NCBI GenBank assembly: GCA_034509495.1
Contig: CM067522.1
Span: 13,021,171 to 13,085,170 of the forward strand
Source: Acestrorhynchus altus
Lineage: Eukaryota; Chordata; Actinopteri; Characiformes; Acestrorhynchidae
Reading direction: 5' to 3'
Length of the DNA stretch: 64,000 bases
Positions 1 to 11,600 of this stretch are shown piece by piece. Each line of letters begins with the position of its first letter. The first letter of the stretch is position 1. The position numbers and the translations under genes are program-made. A model generated the notes under the pieces. The model had not been told where the DNA came from and did no database searches. It worked only from the letters and a program-made list of their open reading frames with translations.

Positions 1-1364
1 CAGGGAAGGCAATCCTGGTCCTAGAATGCTGGATTCCAGGATTTTTCTTGCTCAAGCAAGCACAATTGATTCAATTAGCTTCAACTAGCCTCACAATTGC
101 AACATTTAGTAGGTCTGTTGTAAATCAGCAAACTTTGGCACTCCTGGAATGCGATTGCCAAACCCCGACAACCCAAATATATTTTCTGTAGTTGCAATTG
201 TCACTTGGAATGTTCTGCTATTTTTCCTTGTGTGCTTTATATGATTTGGAGAGAGTAAGTAAGGTTATATTGTTATTGTCAGCATGTCAAAGGATGCTTT
301 GTGCAGCACTTTCATGCACTGAAACTTGTGTCATACGAGATCACATTGTTCTTGTTCTCCCTGCATTCCTCTCAATAACATTCCCTAAACAAATAGGTTG
401 ATGGGAATCTGACTTCAATGGCCAGTTCAAGCATAACGTTCTCTAATGCATTTATCCAAACACAATGTATTGGTGTTTGACAGTATCATACCACGATGAC
501 GCGGCACAAAACCAGCAAATGAACAAACGAGGGAGTCAGGTTATGTAATCACACGATGGAAAAGTACACTGCGGAATAATAGGAGGAAGTTAGTGCACCA
601 AGATGCTCCAAAACTAGGATCTCAGTATGTAGTCTTCCTGCCATTTTCCACAAACCAGGGATAATACAGGGAAGGCCACACGTGAAGACACACCTTAAAG
701 AGATTAAATGAGTGTGGTTTTCCACCTATTATTCTAAACTGGACCAGATCTCGTCTCACTGGAGGAACACTGGGCCTCACCTTTTGACCCAAAAAAAAGT
801 TTATAATGAAAACATCCTTTGGCTTTAAACAGGCTCTGTTCACACTGGAGATGCCTGTGTATAAATTTACACTTCCTTTAGACTTTTTCCCAACATCTAC
901 AATGGGAAGGAGGTTGAGGTTACTGAGGGCACTTAGAGTTCAGCTGGTCAGTTGGGAATATTAAAAGGCATATTTGGAATAAACAATGCTAATACTGATA
1001 TGTTCGGAAATCTCTTGTTTTCTGCACCATGTAAGTAATCATTGAGTGTATGTTTACTAGTAATCATAATTTCATTCAAAAAGGTAAACTGTCAAAGTTT
1101 ACATTCATGGTATGTAAAGTGACATTTCATCATTTCAAGCCTTTTTTTTGTTTGACTATTGATCAGTTTGGCTTACAGCTTATGAAAACCAGAAATCCAA
1201 ATATTAGAATTCGAATTCATTTCGAATCATTACTAATCAAAATGTCAACTTTTAATATAAAATTTAGAATTAATTAACTAGAAATCATTTTAGAATTCAA
1301 TGATCAGAAACCTCTTTCACAGTTTTCTCATTTTGAAGGCATACTAGTGTATGTGTGTGTGTAC
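1..1364. other. ccdc158 intron, no exon seen
   Basis: Intron sequence downstream of exon 15. Apart from the AT-rich interspersed repeat at 1040-1285 I see no exon, RNA gene or regulatory element I can support. Confidence 0.6.
1040..1285 (+). repeat. AT-rich interspersed repeat, copy 1
   Basis: This segment shares the core gcttacagcttatgaaaacc with copies at 29545-29780 (cttatagctcatgaaaatc) and 57425-57700 (reverse strand). The pattern resembles short internally deleted Tc1-like elements of fishes; family assignment is tentative. Confidence 0.5.
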
Positions 1365-1517
1365 CATGTCCATCAGCTCCCTCCAGAGCTCTGAGGGTGC
1401 TTTTGGCCTGCTCCAGGCTTGCTCGAGTGTTATTAAGCTTGGCTTTGAGCTTGTTGTTCTGTTCTTGTAGCTCTTCAGTCTTCCTGCTGTGCTGCTCTCT
1501 CAAAGTCTCCTGCTCTT
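1365..1517 (-). CDS. ccdc158: ccdc158 exon 15 (last in window)
   Basis: 153-bp exon, acceptor cctatttag, donor gtacac, ending LRALEGADGH plus one base. The block aligns well with human EEYEVLKRNF..SMEGSDGH. The next exon is not visible in 1-1364 and should lie beyond the left edge. Confidence 0.85.
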
Positions 1518-4500
1518 CTAAATAGGAAAACCAATACTGTGCCATGAGCCATTATTAATGCAATGGGACACAGCAGTATCAAACAATCAGGACACTTCAA
1601 AGGAACGTTCCTTTGTCATGTTCGATTCAAATGTATAATGTCTGTGTAAATAAAATATATTACAAATCAAGAGAGAGAATATAATCTCACCAAAAAATAG
1701 CACCTAACATGAACATAGGGAGCACAGTGGTGTGCAAGAAGCTTTTGATTACTTCTGCTCATTTCCTGTATTTCCAATAGAAGATAATTCCAATAGAATT
1801 TCCTGTAAACTGGGATTTTTGCCACAGCTGACTCTTATGACCATATGCTTGATACCCATGCAAATTCATCTACTTTCTTCACACTATGGCCTTTGGTACA
1901 CCCAAATGCAATCATTCTACAATCTACATAGATGTACATATAAAATAAAATTTAAACATCACTTTTCATGTATTACTAACATGCTAACCCACTAGCAAAT
2001 TAATAGGCAAATCCAGTTTATAATTATAAACGTAAATCCTCATTGAGCCTCAATTTAAAGGCGTCACCTCTGTTACCTTTAAGCTTATCCAGCTTCATGC
2101 GCTGTTGCTGAAACTCAGCAGTCAAATGCTGTTTCTCCAGCGTTAGCTGATGGAAGCTACGGATTCTCTCGGACAGTACCGCCTGATGCTGAATCTTCTC
2201 TTTTCCCACAGCACTTAGCCTCACTTCTGCCTCCTGCAGGGTGGCCTACTCACACGCAAAGCATGCAAAGTGGGTTACAAAACACTTTACGTCTAAATAT
2301 TTGTGGACACCCCTTCTACTGAGAGCATTCAGCTGCTTGAAGTTGTACCCATTGCTGATTCAGATGTGCAACTGCACACACTAAGCCTGTCTAACCCCTG
2401 TGAAGAAGTACTGCCATTAGAATAAGATCCTCTGGAGCTCATACACATGAGTCTATTAGCACCTTGCCTACATATAAAGTCCCCACAGCATTGAGCTGTG
2501 GAACAGTGTACTCTGGAACGATGAAGCTCCATACAATACTTTTGGGATGAGTTGGGGATGATTATTGTTGTTTGAAGTGAGAATAAATAAGTCTGACAGC
2601 ATAAAACTAACATTTATTTCATATGGACAAATGTATTGGGACATTACTACCGTATTTTCCAGACTATAAGCCGCACCCACAAAGTTAAAAAACAAAACAA
2701 AAAAAACCCCTGGAAAATAATGTATAAAAGAAGAAAAAACTGCACCTCGTTATAAGCCGCATGGTTTAAAGCATGGAAAAAAGTAGCGCCTTATAGTCCG
2801 GAAAATACAATAATTGTTTCTTCTGAAATCAAGAGTATTATAAAGAGTTTATCCTGCTTCTGTTGTATTAACTGTCTCTATTGTCCAGGGATGCTTTCAA
2901 CTAGATTTAGGAGGATTGCTGTGAGGAGCAGATTATATTCAGCAACAACAATGGGGTCAGGATTTTGGAAGATCACTACCCCACCTCAACCCCAACTTCC
3001 TAACTCCTTCCAAAAATACTGGATCATTCAACAGAACACAGTTCCACTGCTCCACAGCTCTGTGATAGAGGACTCCATCCCTTTCAAGCCCATGCCTGGT
3101 ATTTTGGCATATGCAGGTTTATCTGCTGCAGAGAGTCCTATTCTGTTGATAATGCTTACTGTACAGGTCCTAGACAAGCTGTGTGTGCATTTGCATGTGT
3201 CAGTAGTCGGTGAAAATTAAAAGAATATCAAAAATACATGCATTTGTATATTTTGGTTTTGCATTTACCCAACAGTCCACACGCCTTTGCATACAAAACT
3301 TCAGCTGCAGAATGTCTTGGAAGAATGGTGTTCCCTCCCATCTAAGCTAAGGCATAGTGGTTCAGGGTGGCCCAGCACTTTAGTAAGACATTTTATATAA
3401 ACACACACTGTAAGTCCACTTTATAGGTACAGCTGGAGATACACAATTACTGACTGTTTATAACAAACCTTTTTTGCCAACACTTGTCTACCCTGCTAAT
3501 GGGACTGCTGTTTTAAGATGGTCCAACAATAATATTTGGTCAATGGTGGTGCTGCAGTGGCTCTCATTGTCAAATAATAAATGTGCAGCAAGAGTTGGTA
3601 GATGCACACCTGTAAATGTATCTATATAGTATTAATAAAATGGCTAATGCATTATGTAGTGTACATACATTAAGTAGACATACATAATAAAGTGGGACCT
3701 CAATGACCGTTCAGTTACATTCTGCTGCTGTACCTTCAGCTGCTGGTTGTCATGTGTGAGCTGCTGCAGCTGCTTTGTCAGGCCATTCCTCTCCTGCTGC
3801 AGAGTGCCCAAAGTCTTCCTCAGCAGCTCTGTGTTCTTGTCCCCTTCCAGAACCTTCACCCGCAGCACTTCTGTCTCGGCCCACAGTGCCTGCACCCTGG
3901 CCTGTGCCTCTTCCAACTGCCCCTGGGCCTGCTGTGCCTCCTGCTGGTGGAGCTGCAGCTCCCCATTCTGCTGGTCCAGCAGAGCCTGCAGCCGCTTGGC
4001 TTCCCTGCTGGCTTGTTCCTGTGATCGACACACAGTTCAAATCAGTCTGACAACACTTTGAAACAAGTTGTTCAGGAATTTGAAGCATGGTGGAGCAGTG
4101 TGTATGGTTTTAAAAGAGTGCTTTCAGACTTCTCCTGAATAAGCGAATCTGCACCGAGGACTGATTCTGAGCTTGTTTGAGGGAAGAGCTCATTACTGCC
4201 AGTTTGCTTAAACACAGAAGTGTTTCATTTGGACCGTGGATTGACTGCACAATTTAAACAATTTTCTGCATGCATTTCTGCAAAATGTTAGTGCCTGGGT
4301 CAGGGGTTGGCAACCCAAATTTTAAGTCCCAATTTGTCTCATTTCAAACAAAATCAAACCACCTTGACAGCCACTGTACATATGACGTACAGACTGATGG
4401 TCACATAGAAACACCTGACAATAATGAAGCACAGGCTACAATCCTTTTGAATCAGCAATAAAATTAGATAAATTAGATAGTTTAGATAGTTTGTAGCATC

Positions 4501-5241
4501 TGGATCAATAATGCAACAAACAAAAATGTTTTTCGTCTTGGTCTGGTAACTGAGCTTGGAATTTATCAGTAACCAGCAAGATGGTTGGGTCTTTTGTTGA
4601 AGGGCAGGAATTTATCTGTAACAATCAAGCTGATTGACCCCTTTTGTTGAGGGGTGTGAATTTATTGGTAAACAACAAAACCCCTTTGTTGCTTCCTTCC
4701 AAATGCTCATGCTCGAAGTTCTTTCTGGAGTGAAGAAAAACTTGCAAACAAGGAGCCCTTTTTAGAAGAGGCGTGGTCTTTTTAACTGTGCAAGTGACAC
4801 GTTTGTCAAAATCAATTAATCAGACAACCCCACACCATCGATTTCAGGAGGATCAGAGTTCTCTGGACTGCTCCTGGACTTAAAAACATACATAGTGAAC
4901 TCCTGCAGGTCCAGACAAAAGTGCTACTGTGAAAACACCATAAACATATATATTATGTAAAAGCTACCTTTGCCTCATAGCACTCATTTTAAGGCAGATG
5001 TAAATCAACTACATAGTAGTTCATATTAGTTATCTATAGAAAAAAATCTGTTAACTGACATGTAGTTTAATGGCCTTGTCTTTGGCCTGTTGGACCTGCT
5101 CCATCTCACCACGAAGCTGCTTCAGTTGAGGTTGTGCCTTTGACTGCTCTGTATCTGTGGACATCTAGATATGACATATATATGACAACTCATAAAAAAA
5201 AGAATACACACACGTAAAAATAAGCACACACAAAAACATAT

Positions 5242-5284
<43 letters not shown>

Positions 5285-5404
5285 CATACATATATATATA
5301 TACATATATACATATACATATATACATATACATATATACATATACACAACACACATATATACATATATATATATATATATATATGCATATATATATATAA
5401 TGCA

Positions 5405-5459
<55 letters not shown>

Positions 5460-5477
5460 ATGTGCATGCATGTGATA

Positions 5478-5534
<57 letters not shown>

Positions 5535-5575
5535 TATACATACACACACACATATATATATATATATATACTTTT

Positions 5576-5608
<33 letters not shown>

Positions 5609-8600
5609 CACAAACCACACACACAGACTCACCAGACACTTTATTAGGAAGTGTATACTACTGGGTTGGACAGACCTAACTGCTCTCAAAATAGCTTCAG
5701 TTATTCATAGTATGGATTTCACAAGATGTCTGAAGTATTTCTTTGATATTCTAGTCCATGGTTGCATGTTTTTTCTACCACACCTCAAAGGCTACTGGAT
5801 TCCAAACCTATGGTCATGTCCATGAAACCAATTTGAGATGAGTTTAGTCTGTGCCCACTGCAGCTTTCTGTTATTTGACAGAAGTCTGACCATCTACAGT
5901 TGACTTCAGCTTGCTCCGTGTCCTCATTGGCTCAGTGACCTAACACACTAGCACTATTTTGAATCCTGGGTCATGCTGCTTGCCAGTCTGAGAGAGCAAA
6001 ATTGGCCATGCGCTTTTGGCGGGGAGATAGCACTCTCACCCCACATCACACCCAGTAAGATGCTAGCCAGCACAGGCGTCTGTTAACCACTGTATCAGAG
6101 ATGGGGACCTGGAAGTTTCCTTTGAGTGTGTAGGCTGCCCAGCAATGAGTGCAGTGATGGCACTTTGAAAAGTTGCTTCACATGTGTCAGAGAAGGCAAT
6201 GGTACTTCCGAATTGGGATGGGGAAAATAGGGATAAAAACATTCTGCCATAATTTATTAGTAATTTATAGTGAACATTGTAGCTCACTACAGGAGCTGAA
6301 TATGGACCAGTATGTAACTTTTGTAACTAAGTTTTGTTACTAAGCAACACAGTGGAACAAATGGAGCTGATAATGTTTGTTCATATAGCTGCTAGCTAAT
6401 CCAGCGGTAGTTCAACTCTCTGACCTGCATCTCCAGATGTTTCTGGCACTTTTCTTTGAGGGAGTGGACGAGGCCCTCAAGCTGTTGGATCCTGAAGCTG
6501 CGCTGCTCCAGCTCTTGCCTCATGCTTTGGATGGTGAGGTTCTGGCTTGTTCCCCTCTCCCACAGCTGCTGCCTCTGACTGCGCTCCACAGATAGCTCCT
6601 CTGCAGTTTGGTGCAGTTCTTTCTGATGGGACAGTGAGACAAGCAGTGTCATAGAGGATTATTAATGCAAAGACAAATTTCATTAAAGATTCCTAAACAT
6701 TGCTGTCCCCCCATAATATGCCAGATTTATTTCTTTTAAATCAAAATACTTTAGGAGTTAAGCAAGTTGGTTAGAGGCAAGGCTGAAATGTGGAGCTACT
6801 ATTTTGCTAATAAGGACAGAAGAAACCACTTTAACTACAATTATTACTAAAAAGCAAGTTCACAGAGTTATACAGACAAAATTATTGGGACACCTGCTCA
6901 TTTTGTGCTTCTTCCAAAAAACAAGGGTAATAAAGAAGAGTTGATCCTAATATTATTGGAGTACCTGCCTCTACTATCAAAGGAAGGCTTTCTACTAGAT
7001 TTTGGAGCATTGCTGTAAGAATTGAATCACATTCAGCAACTTAAGTGATAGCGAATCAGGATGTTGGATGATCACCACCCTACCTGATCCCAACCAAAAG
7101 TAAGGAATAGCGTGCCATCATTCCAGAGAACAGTTCCACTGCTCCACAGCTGGGGGGGCTTTATACCCCTCTAGCCCATGCCTTGTATTTTAGCATGCTG
7201 CCAACAAGTCCATGTTTATCTGCTCCACAGAGTGCTTGTCTGTTGGCATCACCTCTCTACAGGGACCAGACAATCTGTGTGCATTTGCACATCTATTTCA
7301 GCAATGGGTGCAACTTAAAACATCTGAATGTATGAATTAGAAGGGGTGTGCACCAACATTTGGACATAGTGTATGACAGCCCCAGTGTAGTCTATTATGG
7401 AGGAAGCTTCCCAGAAACGCTCAGCTGCATACCTCTGAACAATGGACACTGTTCTGCAACAAAATGCGCCAAACACAGGGGTCATATCTGTATTACCCCG
7501 AGTCGGCAGAGCTCAACATCCAGTTCCTTGGCTTGCTGGAGCGAGAGGTCTCTCTCTCTCTCTATCTGCTCTGCCTCTGAATGAACCCGAGTGATTGCCT
7601 CCTCCAGAGCATTGACCTAAACAAAGACCCAGAAAGTCACTCCCTTTCCCAGAATCCACCTGATAACTTCCATATGTTTACCAAGTACAAGAAGGCCATC
7701 AAATACACCAGAGTGTGTTTTTCAGAATTTATTACTGTGTAAAGCTCAAGAAACATTCCCTGAGATTGTGAGAAACCTGAGGTGTGTCTGTGTGGATATC
7801 TCTGCATTACCTTTGTCTCATAGCTTTGCTGTTTTTCCATCTGTTCCAAGTGCAAGACAGACAGGGCAGACTCCAAGGAGGTCTGGCTTTCAACCTGTTT
7901 TCTTGTGGAAACAAAACAATGGACCATGGAGCAAAATGTTCATTTCTAAAAACCTGATGGTGGGAGATCTTTAAGTATGGGGATTTTATACTATATAAAA
8001 ACAATTTGAAAATATGAAGAAATGTGCCTGAGGCAGGTCAGTGTGGCTCTTACTGTAATAATTCCAACTGAAGTTCCAGACTCGCTGCATTACTCTGAGA
8101 CTGACTGAGGTTCTCAACCAATATCGCCATCTCCTGGTCATGGGTGGTAATGAGTTGGTCTATTCTGAAACAGAAAAGGCAGAGGTTGCATCCAGAAAAT
8201 TTTGCTACTCCTCTTCTCCTCCTTTCCTACTGCTCCTCTCCTACCCCAGAAGAAGGTGGAGGAGTTGAGGAGAGGACTGGAACTGGAGGAATGAAGAGAA
8301 GGAGCCGTAATTGGGGAAATGGGACAGTTGATCCCTTTCTTATATGATGCTCACTACTAACAATCTGGGCAAATCACAGTACTGACTTTAGCCCACACCT
8401 AATACTGCCCCAGCCAATCACCCCACCCACTGTACAGATAACCAAAAATAAGAATTTCAACTGAAAATTAATCATCTCTGCAGCCATAGTGCTAATAAGA
8501 TTTTTCATTTACAACTTCATCAGTGCATACCTCTCTTTCTGCTCCCTTTGAAGAGATTCTGTTCTCTCAGAAGCCTCTCTATTAAGATCTTCCAACTGTC

Positions 8601-11600
8601 GCTCCATCTGCCAAATGAAAAAGTGCAAAAGCCATGAACAATCATCTATGACGCTTTCAACAGTTAAGTTTAAAGTGGTGCCACTAGTCAAATGTCTAGT
8701 TATTCGCCAGTTTGTTGCAGATGCTTAAGGAGGACTCTCATGATGGCTTCTATAAACTCGACACAAAAAAATTACAGTGAATGGAAAATGGTGTTGAATG
8801 TTTCAGTCTGTGTAAGGAACTGGAGAAGAAGCTGCCAGCTGTGCAGTGAGTGAGGGGAGTTCATTACTGTGTAGCAACAAACTGCTAGTTAAGGACCCAT
8901 AATTTGGCAGGAGGAAATTCTAACATTAAAACATATTAAAATGGGTTTTGCGATTCACAGTATATTATATTCTAACTTTATTTTCTGCACTCGAGGTTGA
9001 GTGTTGTCAGCTGTGATGAAATACGACACTTGCCTTCGGCTATGCTATGATAAACTCCCTCTTGTGTTCTATTGCTTTATGTTAGATACCCTTTAACAAG
9101 CCCAGCTGACTTTATTTTTTACAATTTAGATGTGGTTTGAAGCAAGTGTGATAATTTAGGCAGTTTGTGTGTGGATGGATCAGGTGGGGTGGATTTGGGT
9201 TGACTCTAAAAACTGCAGCTCCCCAGGAGCAGGGTTGGCCCCTGCAGTAAACTGTGCAGGAAGCTGCCAGTCCAAGACCAGGGTTGCCTACGCTTGCTGT
9301 AGTCTAACACAGGGTTTCTCCACCCTGGTTCTGGAGGTACCCTTATATTTTAGAACTTACCCTGCTTCCAGTACACAAGATACAACGGATCCGTTCATTA
9401 ACAAGCCGTTCAGAGTTGCAGGAGGAGTATTAAGGTAAAACATGCACAATTCATTGGCTACGTTTGAGGGGAAAATTGTGGAACTCTGACTTAAAGAAAT
9501 TCATAGAAAGCATTTCGATGTAAGTGACATACCAGCTGCAGTTTCTCCTGGAAGCCACTGTTCTCATTCTCCAGGTCTTGTAGTGCTTTGTCCATGACAG
9601 GTCCTAGTGGAAACTTGCTAGGGCTGAAGGTGCCATCACAGCAAAGATAGCTGCTTTTCCCACTGCGCTTCTCATAGTGTGCGAGCCTAATGAACATGTC
9701 CTGCAGCATTTGCTCCATGGCCTCAGCTTGCCTACTGAAAGCATCTGCCCTGTCCTCGGCCTCCATCAGCTTCTGCTTTACTTGCTTCAGCTCTTGATGA
9801 GCCTTCTGTAGCTGCCCTGTCAGCTCAGACTGCTGTGTAGATTCCTTCCTTCTGTTAGGAGATATTGTACAGAAGCCATTCAACTTCTGGGATTCAATTC
9901 AAACACAAACTTTAAGACTAGTTCTCTCTCACCTCAAGTCTTCCAAAGCATCTTTCTCCATCTGGCTCTCATGCAGTTTGGTCTGTAAGTGGATGATGGA
10001 CTGACGAAAATTAGACTTCTGCTGGTCATGCAGCTCATATGTCTGAAAAATTAGCAAGTCATAAATTAAATAAGGAACTGCATGACTGTATATTCTGAAA
10101 ACATGACCTGACAGACTGGATAAAAGTTATGAAGAACATGAAGTGGGCTACTAGGTGTAGGCTGGTAGAAAATATGGCAAAATGGCAGAAATACATTAAT
10201 TGTCCAAAAGTTGGTGCACAAATAGTAGGAAGTGTTGGTTTCCAATGATATTCAGAAAGAAGCAAAATGTGCAATAAGTGATTAAACATTTGGACTTGTA
10301 TGTGTAATATTTATTGAGCTACACATGTAGAAGTAGTGTCTCTCAGAATGGCGTCGGGTATAACACAACATGCCAGACATCTCGGAATGGAGTTATAGAG
10401 GTTTCTAATGGGGTCCTTTGATAATCCATCCCATGCAGCTTGAATATTCTCAGTTCCAGCAGATCCATGCCAGACGGGTGGAGGGTCGATAGCACACCCA
10501 ATAACATCCCATTTTCAATCAGGGATAGATCTAGTGATGTGACTGACTGTGTACCTGTGTCTTCAGAGAGAGCTCTTAAGATGGCAGCAGATACACTAAC
10601 TCGCTGCAGATACAGACCTCTCTGATCTGCCTTTGTAGGTCAGACACCTGCTGTGAGTACTCCTCTACAGCATGCTCAAGAACATCTTTCCCTGGGAAGT
10701 TCAGACGTCCTGCTATGTTGACATCCAAATTGTTTGTGAATGGTGGAAGGATACACTGTTGTCTGGAAAAGCCATGTGCTGGGAATGCGTCTAACGTTCC
10801 ACCTACAAGACATAAGGCTGAATCATGTCACTACATTTCTTGTAGACTTTAAATACAATGTAAAAATACCATAATGGTACAATAATAAGCACCATAATAT
10901 TCTCACTTGTAGCACTGTGGTTTACAGGCATCTCCGTGTTGGAAAATGTACGGTACATCCTCTGTAAAGTCAATCTTGTGGCTTGTTCAACCTCTTCTTG
11001 GAGCTTTTGGGTCTCCCTGGTTCGTTTCTGCAGTTCCTCGCTGTGAGTGATGAACTTGTTTAGGATGACAATGATCACAACCTATATTTCCTTTTAGAAC
11101 CAGTAACACAGCCAGGATTGCTGTTTTCATTTGGATGAGGACTTATATATATATATACTGTATATAAAATAAAGATAAGTACTATTTATAAGCAGATGCA
11201 TTGTTTCAACCAAGTAAAAGAATAAAGGCAACTCTTAGAACCAGAAAACTGCACTTTGTGGGCAGTTACAGTCTGTGTTCTAGGCTTCATATCTCAGGAT
11301 CAGAGTAACCTACAGACATGATACCCATAACAAACTAATCTTATCCTAACTAACCACATTGATGTGTGATCCTGCTCAGAAAACAGCAAAGCTTCCCTCT
11401 TTTCCAACTGTATTACATCCTGTTTGAAATGCCAAAGGAGCTTCCAGTGCATTTAAACTGCTCTGAACATGCTTACATGTTCAACCTGCATGCAGACTCT
11501 GACTGATCAACATGAGGGGGCAGGGTTAATGAAGTCACTGACACAGATAATGGGTTAGAGGAAAATGAGAAGGGAGGAGCTGTTTGGTTTCTTTCTTTGC

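Noticed and set aside
3747..4061. Several plus-strand and alternative-frame ORFs
   Set aside because: They are shadows of ccdc158 exon 13, which alone has conserved sequence and proper splice sites.
5150..5156. ccacag as the acceptor of ccdc158 exon 12
   Set aside because: It would put the exon out of phase with exon 11; the less typical atatctag keeps the frame and the conserved Met.
5122..5825. Long open frames on both strands over the CA/TA/TG tract
   Set aside because: They are translations of microsatellite (Tyr-Ile, Cys-Val, His-Thr repeats) without any domain or splice context.
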